From Perlabentimonas sp034003245 (GTDB lineage: Bacteria > Bacteroidota > Bacteroidia > Bacteroidales > Tenuifilaceae), in contig JAVEYY010000028.1 of NCBI GenBank assembly GCA_034003245.1, forward strand, positions 1 through 64,000: a stretch of DNA of 64,000 nucleotides, read 5' to 3'. The notes below the pieces were generated by a model that did no database searches, had not been told where the DNA came from, and was given only the letters and a program-made list of their open reading frames with translations. Of the stretch, positions 32,166-41,292 are shown one piece after another (position 1 is the stretch's first letter; every line of letters begins with the position of its first letter). Both the position numbers and the translations under genes were made by a program.

Positions 32166-33050
32166 TTACTTTAAAAATCGATAAACGATTCCCAGCTCAA
32201 ATGCCGCAGAATTGAGTGATGTTTTGCTAAGGTATGTGCTACTGTGGAATTCGTTGAACTCGTTGTTTATGCTGGGGCGAATATCGGAAAAACCAAGCGC
32301 GAAGGAGCCACCTGCCTTAACCAGAATATCCTTGGCAACTTCATACATTACTCCGATGGAGATAAATCCTGAAGTATTCATTCCCGGGGCTTCAATATCT
32401 CGATTAGTTTCTGGGCTGTAGGTAAGATCGTCGAAGTTGTACTCGGGATAATTGTTAAGAGTGACATTGTATTCTGGATAGAATCCTTTTCGGGTTAGGG
32501 TTCCATCGAGCGTATAGCTCATTTTTGAAATCGATGAAAACATCAACCCCACATGTGCATAGGCCATAATTTTGGGATTGCCTAACGCTAGTTGAAATCG
32601 GTAGTATAAAGGGATATCAACAGTACTAAATGAATTTATTTCGCTAAGGTTTACTCCCTCGTAGACGGGGTAATAGCTATCGCCATCTATATCTACATAA
32701 GAATTCTCAAGCTGGGTAGAGAACCCCATAACGCTGAACCCCGAGGAGTATTTTCCCAGCTTAAGGCCAACGCCAACTCCCATATTGCCGTTAAGCATAT
32801 AGGTTGCGTTTATCGAGGGGATAACGGTGAACTCATTTACCTTGTCCCATCCTGTACTAAGGTTGCTGTTAATCATGGTAAGATTATAAGCGCCATTAAT
32901 ATCAACATATAAACGATTATGGCCAGACTGGGCTGGTTGATCGTAATTGGTAGATACTTGCTGATCTTGTGAAAACGATACTGAGTAAATTCCTGTCAAA
33001 CAAACCACAAGAATAGCTGCTGATGTGAATGATACTATTTTGTTTTTCAT
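32166..33050 (-). CDS. outer-membrane beta-barrel protein, 294 aa
   Basis: It has a signal peptide (SAAILVVCLTGIYSVSFS) and a barrel of about eight to ten strands with short turns: NRLYVDINGAYNLTMINSN, YMLNGNMGVGVGLKLGKYSS, FISIGVMYEVAKDILVKAGG, ending AAFELGIVYRFLK with a C-terminal aromatic motif. It resembles the PorT/OmpA-like beta-barrel group of Bacteroidota. No peptidoglycan-binding domain. It is co-directional with the subtilisin-like T9SS protease gene 18 bp upstream, suggesting joint transcription, and it is followed by a terminator. Confidence 0.8.
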   Translation of the reverse strand: MKNKIVSFTSAAILVVCLTGIYSVSFSQDQQVSTNYDQPAQSGHNRLYVDINGAYNLTMINSNLSTGWDKVNEFTVIPSINATYMLNGNMGVGVGLKLGKYSSGFSVMGFSTQLENSYVDIDGDSYYPVYEGVNLSEINSFSTVDIPLYYRFQLALGNPKIMAYAHVGLMFSSISKMSYTLDGTLTRKGFYPEYNVTLNNYPEYNFDDLTYSPETNRDIEAPGMNTSGFISIGVMYEVAKDILVKAGGSFALGFSDIRPSINNEFNEFHSSTYLSKTSLNSAAFELGIVYRFLK

Positions 33051-33068
33051 TGCTTTGCGAGTAGTGAT

Positions 33069-35861
33069 TTAGTAAATGGTGATTTTGGTGTTAACGGGTG
33101 CTTCGTTGCCTGTCGTAATTGTAACAATGTATATTCCTTTAGGCAAACCTGTCAGGCTTAGCTGATTCGAGAATTCTTCGGTTGATTTAATAAAGCTCTC
33201 CTGATGAACCACTTTGCCTTGGGCATTGGATACAGTAAGTGTAGCTGCTCCCACGGTTTCACTTTGGTAATTAATGGTGAACTGTCCGCTGTTAGGGTTT
33301 GGGTAAGTTGAAACAAGACCCTGTTTGGATGAATTGCTATTGTGTACAAGTTCATTAGAGGTATTATGACATTGGTTATGATCCGTTGTTTGAACATGAA
33401 AACGCCCAGATTGATTGCGGGGTGCGAAATGCTGTTCGGTTGCACCTTCAATTGGTACTCCGTTTTTATACCATTTGTAATCCATATCGGGAGTTGTACA
33501 TATAAGAATGGGGATAGTGCCTTTAACAGATATTTTTGGCTTATTAATACTTGGTAAGGAATGGTTTGTGTTGATTGTAATCTCCTTTTGGTAAGTGGTT
33601 TGGAAACCATCCTCAGCAATAATTCTAAAGCGGATTATTCCTTTTCCTGTTGAACTTGTCCATTTTGCAATTGCAAAATCCTGATTTGTACTACCAATAA
33701 TACCTCCACCTTCCATCTCCCATGTACCCTGCTGCGATAAACTGATTCGGTAAATAATTTCTGAGCCAGAGCAAGCATTAAGCGCTCCAATAATCTCGGG
33801 AACACTTGAGGATGGAGCTACGAGGGCTAGCTTATACTCGTTTACTGAAGTGGTTGAAATAAAAAGGCTACCCCCTGTTGATTGGTAATTTGTTCTGCTT
33901 ACAGAATAAGTATATGTTCCATAGTTTCTAAAGAATGTTGCTTCTCCACTTGCATTAGTAGTTACAATCTCTTCGCCTAGGGTAACTTCAACATTGCTTA
34001 AGGGATTTCTCGATTCATCTACAATTTTAAAGCTAACACTTGTCAACGAAAAAAACGATACACTTTTCCCATACGTTGTCCCCTGGCTATTAGTGGCGTA
34101 TGCTCTTATGTAGTATCGTGTGCTTTCGGAAAAGCCGGTCATTTTCGACACATACTCACCATCGCCTTCACCATCAACAGTAAAGCCATCGCACTCGTCA
34201 AGTGTTGGATTTTCAGTAGTCCCCCACACAATACCCCTAGCAGTAATGTCGAATCCCCCATTTCGAGTAATATTACCTCCGGTTAAAACCTCATTATGTA
34301 AGATTGAGGTTATACTTAAGGTCTCAACTTTTGGAAGAAATCGGTTTTCGGTAGCCATTAGGGTTTTGTATGCATTAACTCTTCCTGTTCCCAAAAGTCC
34401 TTGATAGTATGGGTTTTCGGAGTAAATATCATCTACGCCCTCCGTTAATATAAACCATAGGTCATCTTTGGTAAGTTCACCATAGTACTTTGAAACTACA
34501 AGTGCCGCTATTCCAGATACGTGGGGACAAGCCATTGATGTGCCCGACATCCATACATATCCATTTTCTGGGGCTGTACTAGCAATATTGGTTCCTGGGG
34601 CCGAAACATGCACCCAGGGCGCATAGTTAGAAAAACTGGACTTTTTCCCTTGGTTATCGTGCGATGCAACAGCAAATGTTCCCGAGTAGCAACCTGGATA
34701 TCGAAGAGAATTCTCGTTATAATTTCCGGCTGCAAAAATTACAATGCCGCCGCCGTTAAGCGCTTCACCGCCACCGTTGGCATTGAAGTAGTCAATCCCC
34801 AGTAGGTCAGGTGTATTGTATACTCCCGCATTCTCATATCCCCAGCTGTTTTGTGATATGGCCGATCCGCGGTCGGCAGCGTAAACATAACCATTGTAAG
34901 TGCTGAGGGAACCCTCAAAAATATCTACCGACATTAATCGAACCCCATTGCCAGAACCATCGCCACCAGCAATACCGGCAACGCCTATCTCGTTATTTGT
35001 AACAGCAGCCACTGTACCTGCTACATGTGTTCCATGGTCATCGGGATTTGTGTTTTGTCCATCAGGGCCAATACCAGTCCACATATTTGCTGCCAGATCG
35101 GGGTGCGAAAAATCAATTCCCCCATCATGGATTGACACGATTACATTTGAGTTACCCATTTCAATTGCCCAAGCTTCTTCAAGTTTTATGTCGATACCTG
35201 CAACTCCATATGTGTCGCGAATATTCTGTCCGGTGTTCTTGTAGCCCCACTGGAGGCTAAAAAAATTATCATTTGAAGTAACCTTACCTGATTTTGTGGG
35301 AGTAATAGGACTCTTTGTTACAGGTTCAATTCTAACCTTTTTGAACACAGGCTCTGCAAGATCAACCTCATCAAGTGCGCTAAATTCCTTTACCGCTTTG
35401 ATGATATCAGCATTTTTGTCGAGGGTTAACTCATACCATAGGTTAAATTCCCACGCATCATGCTTAGCCTTGCTGGATTTAGTATGTAGGTCGTTTGAGT
35501 ATAATTCATGTAGAATAGGTTTATACTGGTTAACTCCAAATCCTTTTATTAGGTTGTCTATACCCTTTACTCCTGTAGAAAAATTTGCGGTTTTACTTGT
35601 GAATACTATGCTTTCGCCCAAAGACTTTTCAACCCCAGATTTTACCTTGATAAATAATTTACCTGCCTCGTAATCATCCTCTGATACAAATTCTAGGTCA
35701 ATTGGTGGTCTTTCGGCAGTTATAACAGTGTATCCATTTACATATTTTACGGTTTTTTCGTCGCTTGTATTCTTTGTGCCAACTTGCGAAAAAACGCTTA
35801 TGGTGCTGGTAAGTGTTATTACACTATAAAACCAGCACGCCCTAAGTAAAGATAACTTCAT
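33069..35861 (-). CDS. T9SS-secreted subtilisin-like serine protease (S8)
   Basis: A 930-aa exported protease. N-terminal signal (WFYSVITLTSTISVFS), a propeptide of about 170 residues, then the S8 catalytic domain with Asp246 (SIHDGGIDFSHPD), His276 (DDHGTHVAGT), the oxyanion region AAGNYNENS, and Ser442 (MSGTSMACPHVSG). After it come Fn3-like and carboxypeptidase-regulatory-like beta domains (about 510-800). The C-terminus (about 855-930) is a type A T9SS sorting domain: TYPNPNSGQFTINY, VSNAQGKVV, GLPKGIYIVTI. It should be exported by T9SS and anchored or released. It is divergent from the next protease over a 124-bp gap. Confidence 0.93.
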   Translation of the reverse strand: MKLSLLRACWFYSVITLTSTISVFSQVGTKNTSDEKTVKYVNGYTVITAERPPIDLEFVSEDDYEAGKLFIKVKSGVEKSLGESIVFTSKTANFSTGVKGIDNLIKGFGVNQYKPILHELYSNDLHTKSSKAKHDAWEFNLWYELTLDKNADIIKAVKEFSALDEVDLAEPVFKKVRIEPVTKSPITPTKSGKVTSNDNFFSLQWGYKNTGQNIRDTYGVAGIDIKLEEAWAIEMGNSNVIVSIHDGGIDFSHPDLAANMWTGIGPDGQNTNPDDHGTHVAGTVAAVTNNEIGVAGIAGGDGSGNGVRLMSVDIFEGSLSTYNGYVYAADRGSAISQNSWGYENAGVYNTPDLLGIDYFNANGGGEALNGGGIVIFAAGNYNENSLRYPGCYSGTFAVASHDNQGKKSSFSNYAPWVHVSAPGTNIASTAPENGYVWMSGTSMACPHVSGIAALVVSKYYGELTKDDLWFILTEGVDDIYSENPYYQGLLGTGRVNAYKTLMATENRFLPKVETLSITSILHNEVLTGGNITRNGGFDITARGIVWGTTENPTLDECDGFTVDGEGDGEYVSKMTGFSESTRYYIRAYATNSQGTTYGKSVSFFSLTSVSFKIVDESRNPLSNVEVTLGEEIVTTNASGEATFFRNYGTYTYSVSRTNYQSTGGSLFISTTSVNEYKLALVAPSSSVPEIIGALNACSGSEIIYRISLSQQGTWEMEGGGIIGSTNQDFAIAKWTSSTGKGIIRFRIIAEDGFQTTYQKEITINTNHSLPSINKPKISVKGTIPILICTTPDMDYKWYKNGVPIEGATEQHFAPRNQSGRFHVQTTDHNQCHNTSNELVHNSNSSKQGLVSTYPNPNSGQFTINYQSETVGAATLTVSNAQGKVVHQESFIKSTEEFSNQLSLTGLPKGIYIVTITTGNEAPVNTKITIY

Positions 35862-35920
35862 GTAGTACGCAATGTTTATGGTTAATAGTTCAGTTTATTT
35901 GAGCGCAAGATATCAAAATT

Positions 35921-35936
35921 TCCTTACTTTTAAGGA
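35921..35936. promoter_or_regulatory. small inverted repeat between two divergent protease genes
   Basis: TCCTTA, CTTT, TAAGGA: six-bp perfect arms in the 124-bp gap between the two T9SS protease genes. It might be a shared operator. Short enough to be chance. Confidence 0.3.
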
Positions 35937-35985
35937 TTATTATTAACCTACATCTTAACATTTTGACTCGATTAAACGGCTGTTT

Positions 35986-38898
35986 ATGAAAACAATAATA
36001 ATATTTAACTTGCTTCTGGCATTTAGTTTTTACTCTACTATAGGTCAGAACCGCAGCGATGCACCTCCTTCAACTGTTGGGTGTGAAATTGATTTGATTA
36101 ATGTTGAAACCTTTTTACAAGCCAATATTCATGGGTCATTCGGTGAACAAAAATCAATCGAGAGCAATTATCCACTTCGAGTTGGGTATTCGCATAAAGT
36201 GGGAATAGACACTAAGTCAATGGGTACAATTGTAAACTGGGACAACGGAGAAAAATCGTGGATAATTCGAATTGCGGCTGAAGATGCTCCCTCGGTTGCT
36301 TTGGTTTTTGAAAAGGTCAGAATTCCTGCCGATGGGCGGTTATACGTTTATGCTGAGGCCGAACCGGCATCATTTTATCTTATCAATCACAACAGCATAA
36401 ATGATGGCTATGCTTCAACGCCCCCATTGGCCTCAAGCGTGGTTATTGTAGAGTATGTGGAATCGGTGCTGAATAGGCAGCAAGGTTTTAGAGGAAGTTT
36501 CTCAATTTCGAGTATATACTCCATATATAAAGGCATTGATGATATGTTTGACTCTAAGGCTTTGGGTGACTCCGAGGTATGTCAGGTAAACATTAACTGC
36601 TCGCCCGAAGGCGATGCATGGCAAAATCAAAAGCGTGGTGTTGCCAAAATACTATATAGCGAAGGAGGTTATTTATACGCCTGTAGCGGTACGCTAATTA
36701 ACAACACAAGTCAAGACGGTAAACCTTACTTTCTTACAGCATACCACTGCGGAGGTAATTTAAGCGATACGGATAGAAGCACATGGCAGTTCTTTTTTAA
36801 CTACGAACGTTCTGGTTGTGAAAACAGTACATCGCCACCCACAAACCTGATAACCGGAGCATCGCTTCGCTCAAGCGGGCTGTTGGCTGGAGGCTCAGAT
36901 TTCCAGCTGGTTGAACTGAGTCAAAAACCCACCGCTGCGTGGCGTCCATTCTATAATGGATGGGATAGAGCGGAAACCGTTACCGATGGAGGCGTTAGCA
37001 TCCATCATCCCAGCGGTGATGTAAAAAAGATATCAACCTACACAGGCTCCCTATCAAGCGCAACGCCTAACATTGATGGTTCGGTTATGGCCACCAACTC
37101 CACATGGAGAGTTACCTGGACCCAAACAGCCAATGGGCACGGGGTGACAGAGGGCGGGTCGTCTGGATCGCCAATATTCAACTCCGCAGGGTTGGTTGTG
37201 GGTACCCTATCGGGAGGTTCCTCGAGTTGCAGTAGCCCAACCTCTCCCGATTACTATGGAAAGCTTAACTATCACTGGTCTTCAAACGGTACAACCAATA
37301 TAAAAAAATTGCAACCCTGGCTCGATCCTTCAAATTCAAATGTATCCACACTATCTGGTTACGATCCCAGCGGCGATCTTTACGCCAACTTTAAGGCCGA
37401 CATTACTGTAGCCCAAACCAACGAGGAAATCACTTTCACAGACCTATCTACAGGAGCCGACATAACCTCGTGGAGTTGGACCTTTGGTGAGGGAGCTACA
37501 CCTGCAACCATCACTGGGAAAGGGCCGCATATGGTGACCTACACAACAGGAGGATTAAAAACGGTTAGCCTTACTATAAACGGGACTAGTACTACAACAA
37601 AAAAGGATTACATTCGAATACAAGATATTCCATCAAACACAGTGCTTTTTGAAGGATTTGAGGGGAATACTTTCCCCCCAACCGACTGGTTAAATATTGA
37701 TAAAGATGGAGATAATTTGAAGTGGTTCTCATACATTGCCGAAGGTGCTGCACACACCGGCGATAAATGTGCAGGTTCTGCTTCCTGGGATGATAATAAA
37801 GCCCTAAGGCCCGATAATTGGCTTATAACGCCTCCCATTGAAATTACCCACGATAACTTCATCCTCGATTATTATGTTGGTGCTCAGGATCCCGATTGGG
37901 TTGCAGAGAAATACGGGATATTTATCTCAAACAAAACAGCCAACCCATCCGATTTTGTTGAGGTTTTTTCTGAGGTGCTTCAGGGTGCAAGCTGGGTGAA
38001 CAGACAGGTTGATCTAAGCAACTTTCTGGGAGACATTATCTACATCGCCTTTCGTCATTACGATTGCACCGATATGTTTTACATCAAGATTGATGATGTG
38101 CTTATTGCAGGCGGAGGTGAGGAGCCTAGCCATCAGGCTCGAATTCACACATTTGGCTTTGAGGAGGAAGGCGTTTTTAGCATTAGCATCGATGCCCTAA
38201 CAGACAACGCTGCTGAAATAAGGGTGCAGGTTAAAGATTTTGTTGATATTACAAGCCTTACACCCGAGTTTACAATTTCGGCGGGTGCAACTATTGGCTA
38301 TACTCCAGAAACAGCAATGGATTTCACTGAACCAGTTGCATTTACGGTAACCTCCGAGAGCGGACAAACTGTAAATGTCTATACAGTTGTTGTGACATAT
38401 GCACCAAAATATCCAGTAACGTTCAATGTATTCGACTCAAGCCAAAACCCCATTGAGCAGGCCAGCATTATAGTTGTAGGGTATGAGGAACCAATAATTA
38501 CCGACAATGAGGGTAAAGCCAATGCCCAGCTGCATATTGGTGACTATACATTTGGCGTTACCGCTGAAGATTTTAACAACTATTCTGGTTCGTTTTCTAA
38601 TACAGATCAAGGAATAACTGTTAATGTGAATATGATTAGAACTAGCTCGGAGATTAACCAACTTGACAAACCTAAAACACACCCAAACCCATTCAGCACT
38701 ACAATAACCATCAGGAATGCAGAAAAGTTTAACTTTGTAAAAGTCATTAATATCCTGGGTGAGGTTAAGTATAGCACACGGAACTATGGCGACAGCGAAG
38801 TAATTATTCCTGCACGCGACCTTAAGCCCGGAATCTATTTTGTGGTTCTTGAGAGCCAAGACCTAGGCAGAGTGGTGATAAAATCGGTAAAGCATTAA
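35986..38898 (+). CDS. T9SS-secreted trypsin-like serine protease, lysyl-endopeptidase-like
   Basis: A 970-aa exported protease with signal peptide (IFNLLLAFSFYSTIG). The catalytic domain (about 190-450) has His254 (FLTAYHCGG), Asp305 (GGSDFQLVEL) and Ser393 (GGSSGSPIF) and several Cys pairs, like Achromobacter lysyl endopeptidase. It is followed by a PKD domain (about 460-545, ITSWSWTFGEG), a cleaved-adhesin/choice-of-anchor-J-like domain (about 550-700, LFEGFEGNTFPPTDWLNID), a DUF5018-like domain, a carboxypeptidase-regulatory-like domain (about 815-880), and a type A T9SS sorting domain (HPNPFSTTITI to the end). A prepro region of about 170 residues precedes the catalytic domain. It is divergent from the subtilisin-like gene. 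Confidence 0.92.
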   Translation: MKTIIIFNLLLAFSFYSTIGQNRSDAPPSTVGCEIDLINVETFLQANIHGSFGEQKSIESNYPLRVGYSHKVGIDTKSMGTIVNWDNGEKSWIIRIAAEDAPSVALVFEKVRIPADGRLYVYAEAEPASFYLINHNSINDGYASTPPLASSVVIVEYVESVLNRQQGFRGSFSISSIYSIYKGIDDMFDSKALGDSEVCQVNINCSPEGDAWQNQKRGVAKILYSEGGYLYACSGTLINNTSQDGKPYFLTAYHCGGNLSDTDRSTWQFFFNYERSGCENSTSPPTNLITGASLRSSGLLAGGSDFQLVELSQKPTAAWRPFYNGWDRAETVTDGGVSIHHPSGDVKKISTYTGSLSSATPNIDGSVMATNSTWRVTWTQTANGHGVTEGGSSGSPIFNSAGLVVGTLSGGSSSCSSPTSPDYYGKLNYHWSSNGTTNIKKLQPWLDPSNSNVSTLSGYDPSGDLYANFKADITVAQTNEEITFTDLSTGADITSWSWTFGEGATPATITGKGPHMVTYTTGGLKTVSLTINGTSTTTKKDYIRIQDIPSNTVLFEGFEGNTFPPTDWLNIDKDGDNLKWFSYIAEGAAHTGDKCAGSASWDDNKALRPDNWLITPPIEITHDNFILDYYVGAQDPDWVAEKYGIFISNKTANPSDFVEVFSEVLQGASWVNRQVDLSNFLGDIIYIAFRHYDCTDMFYIKIDDVLIAGGGEEPSHQARIHTFGFEEEGVFSISIDALTDNAAEIRVQVKDFVDITSLTPEFTISAGATIGYTPETAMDFTEPVAFTVTSESGQTVNVYTVVVTYAPKYPVTFNVFDSSQNPIEQASIIVVGYEEPIITDNEGKANAQLHIGDYTFGVTAEDFNNYSGSFSNTDQGITVNVNMIRTSSEINQLDKPKTHPNPFSTTITIRNAEKFNFVKVINILGEVKYSTRNYGDSEVIIPARDLKPGIYFVVLESQDLGRVVIKSVKH

Positions 38899-38924
38899 TT
38901 TTTTTAAATTATAAGTATTGCAGA

Positions 38925-38949
38925 GGGCTGTCCGTTTGGGCAGCCTTTT
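38925..38949 (+). terminator. terminator after the trypsin-like protease gene
   Basis: GGGCTGTCC, loop, GGGCAGCC, TTTT: a near-perfect stem with a short T-run. Confidence 0.65.
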
Positions 38950-39000
38950 GTGTTTATGCATGGATTGGGGTAGTCATAAATTATATTATTGCTATCTTTA

Positions 39001-39036
39001 CCCTGAATTTCAGGGTGGGTAACATCCCTATCTTTG
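39001..39036 (+). promoter_or_regulatory. speA promoter with overlapping palindrome
   Basis: TATCTTTG at 39029-39036 is a perfect -7 box; transcription would begin at about 39041. CCCTGAA, T, TTCAGGG (39001-39015), a perfect 7-bp inverted repeat, falls at about -40 to -27, where the -33 element and a regulator would sit. Confidence 0.6.
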
Positions 39037-39066
39037 TTTAATCATCATTTAAAAACCTATCCTTTC

Positions 39067-40959
39067 ATGAGAAAATGGCGCATTGAGGACTCTGGTGAAC
39101 TCTACAACATCAAGGGTTGGGGGGTTAACTACTTTTCACTAAACGATAAAGGCAATGTTGTGGTAACCCCACGCAAGGATGGCGTGGCCATCGATCTTAA
39201 AGAACTTGTCGATGAGCTGCAGCTTCGCGATGTAGCAACACCAATGCTAATCCGCTTCCCCGACATCCTCGATAGCAGAATTGAAAAAATGTCGAGTTGC
39301 TTTAAAGCTGCCGCTGAGGAGTACGACTACAAGGGACAAAACTTTGTCATCTACCCCATTAAGGTAAACCAGATGCGCCCTGTGGTTGAGGAGATTGTCG
39401 GCCACGGCAAGAAATTTAATATCGGTCTTGAGGCTGGCTCAAAACCCGAGCTGCATGCAGTTATAGCCATCAATACTGATAACGATTCGTTGATAGTTTG
39501 TAATGGATACAAGGACGAGGACTACATTGAGCTTGCACTGCTAGCCCAAAAAATGGGTCGTCGAATATTTCTTGTGGTGGAAAAGTTAAACGAGCTCAAA
39601 CTAATCACCAAAATTGCCAAAAGGCTAAGGGTTAAACCAAATATTGGGATCAGAATTAAGCTGGCCAGCTCCGGAAGCGGCAAGTGGGAAGATTCCGGAG
39701 GCGATGTGAGCAAGTTTGGGCTAACTTCTAGCGAGTTGCTCGATGCCCTCGATTTTCTCGAAAAGAACAAAATGGAGGATTGTCTAAAACTACTTCACTT
39801 TCACGTGGGTAGTCAGGTGACAAAAATCCGCCGAATAAAAATTGCCCTTCGCGAAGCTTCGCAGTTCTATGTTGAGCTTAGCAGGATGGGTTTCAATGTT
39901 GAGTTTGTCGATATTGGTGGAGGTCTAGGCGTTGATTACGATGGCACTCGCTCTGCCGATAGCGGTAGTAGTGTGAATTACAGCATTCAGGAGTATGTAA
40001 ACGACGCCGTTTCGGCTATTGTCGATGCTGCCGATAAGAATGAGTTACCCCATCCAAACATCATAACTGAGTCGGGACGATCATTAACCGCGCACCACTC
40101 AGTACTTGTTTTTGAGGTTTTGGAAACTGCCAGCCTTCCCACTTGGGACGAGAACGAGGAGTTAGGCGAGGATGAGCACGAGTTGGTTCAGGAACTTTAC
40201 TCGCTTTGGGATTCGTTGAATCAACCTCGAATGCTCGAGACTTGGCACGATGCCCAGCAAATTCGCGAGGAAGCCCTCGATAGGTTTAGCTTGGGAATAC
40301 TCGATCTAAAAACCCGAGCCCAAATAGAAAAGCTTTTCTGGTCGATTGCTAAAGATATTCATGCCATTACCTCGGTGATGAAACATGTACCCGATGAGCT
40401 TCGACAGCTGCCCAAGTTGCTGGCCGATAAATATTTCTGTAATTTCTCGCTTTTTCAATCGCTGCCCGATGCGTGGGCAATTGATCAGATTTTCCCGGTT
40501 ATTCCCCTGCAACGCCACGATGAGAAGCCCGACCGCTCGGCAACAATTCAGGATATTACCTGCGATTCCGATGGTCAGATCGATAACTTTATAGCCACTC
40601 GAAATTTCTCGTACTACCTTCCTGTTCATACTCCAAAACCACGTGAGCCATATTATATTGGAGTTTTTCTGGTAGGTGCATATCAGGAAATTCTAGGCGA
40701 TCTTCATAACCTCTTTGGCGACACCAATGCGGTACACGTTTCTGTTGATGAGAAAGGGTATAGTATCGATCAGGTAATTGATGGTGAAACTGTTGCCGAG
40801 GTGCTCGACTATGTTCAGTACAACGCCAAAAAGTTGGTAAGAACAGTTGAAACATGGGTTACCGGAGCCGTTAAAGCTGGCACCATTACCACCGAGGAGG
40901 GAAAAGAGTTCTTGTCGAATTACCGATCGGGACTATATGGCTATACCTACCTAGAGTAA
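39067..40959 (+). CDS. speA: biosynthetic arginine decarboxylase
   Basis: A 630-aa PLP enzyme (fold type III) converting arginine to agmatine, the first step of a polyamine route. The PLP lysine is Lys99 in FVIYPIKVNQMRP. GSKPELHAVIAI, LHFHVGSQVTKIR, FVDIGGGLGVDYDGT and ESGRSLTAHHSVLVFE are the SpeA signatures. Length equals that of E. coli-type SpeA. I chose ATG 39067 because the upstream ATG at 39034 lies inside the -7 box. It is monocistronic, with a terminator shared with the convergent nfu operon. No agmatine-processing gene is visible nearby. Confidence 0.94.
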   Translation: MRKWRIEDSGELYNIKGWGVNYFSLNDKGNVVVTPRKDGVAIDLKELVDELQLRDVATPMLIRFPDILDSRIEKMSSCFKAAAEEYDYKGQNFVIYPIKVNQMRPVVEEIVGHGKKFNIGLEAGSKPELHAVIAINTDNDSLIVCNGYKDEDYIELALLAQKMGRRIFLVVEKLNELKLITKIAKRLRVKPNIGIRIKLASSGSGKWEDSGGDVSKFGLTSSELLDALDFLEKNKMEDCLKLLHFHVGSQVTKIRRIKIALREASQFYVELSRMGFNVEFVDIGGGLGVDYDGTRSADSGSSVNYSIQEYVNDAVSAIVDAADKNELPHPNIITESGRSLTAHHSVLVFEVLETASLPTWDENEELGEDEHELVQELYSLWDSLNQPRMLETWHDAQQIREEALDRFSLGILDLKTRAQIEKLFWSIAKDIHAITSVMKHVPDELRQLPKLLADKYFCNFSLFQSLPDAWAIDQIFPVIPLQRHDEKPDRSATIQDITCDSDGQIDNFIATRNFSYYLPVHTPKPREPYYIGVFLVGAYQEILGDLHNLFGDTNAVHVSVDEKGYSIDQVIDGETVAEVLDYVQYNAKKLVRTVETWVTGAVKAGTITTEEGKEFLSNYRSGLYGYTYLE

Positions 40960-40980
40960 TCTTGACACTATAGTAAATAT

Positions 40981-41009
40981 AAAAAGCCTCGGATGTCCGA
41001 GGCTTTTAC
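40981..41009. terminator. bidirectional terminator between speA and nfu
   Basis: AAAAAGCCTCGGA, TG, TCCGAGGCTTTT: a perfect stem with As and Ts on its flanks. Confidence 0.88.
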
Positions 41010-41026
41010 TTTTATTGTGAAGTCAA

Positions 41027-41269
41027 TTACATATTTACAGCAACAACTTCCTTAATTTCGGGAACATCCCTGCGAATAGCTTGCTCTACGCCATTCTTTA
41101 ATGTCATTAGGCTGTAGGGGCAGCTGCCACAAGCTCCGTGGAGTTCAACTTTCACAGTTAAATCGTCGGTAACCTCAACTAGCGAAATATCGCCGCCATC
41201 ATTCTGAAGGAATGGGCGAACAAGCTCAATGGCTGCGCCAACCTTTTTTACTACCTCTTCTTTACTCAT
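41027..41269 (-). CDS. nfu: NifU-like (Nfu) iron-sulphur cluster carrier
   Basis: An 80-aa single Nfu domain that carries and delivers Fe-S clusters in the cytoplasm. The cluster ligands are Cys47 and Cys50 in HGACGSCPYSLMTLKNGVEQ; the start VGAAIELVRPFLQNDGGDI is the usual one. It is the last gene of a minus-strand run and follows mrp by 23 bp. The pairing with the Mrp/ApbC-type carrier is functionally sensible: both hand over Fe-S clusters. Confidence 0.92.
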   Translation of the reverse strand: MSKEEVVKKVGAAIELVRPFLQNDGGDISLVEVTDDLTVKVELHGACGSCPYSLMTLKNGVEQAIRRDVPEIKEVVAVNM

Positions 41270-41292
41270 TGTAATTGTTTATTAAATTGTTA

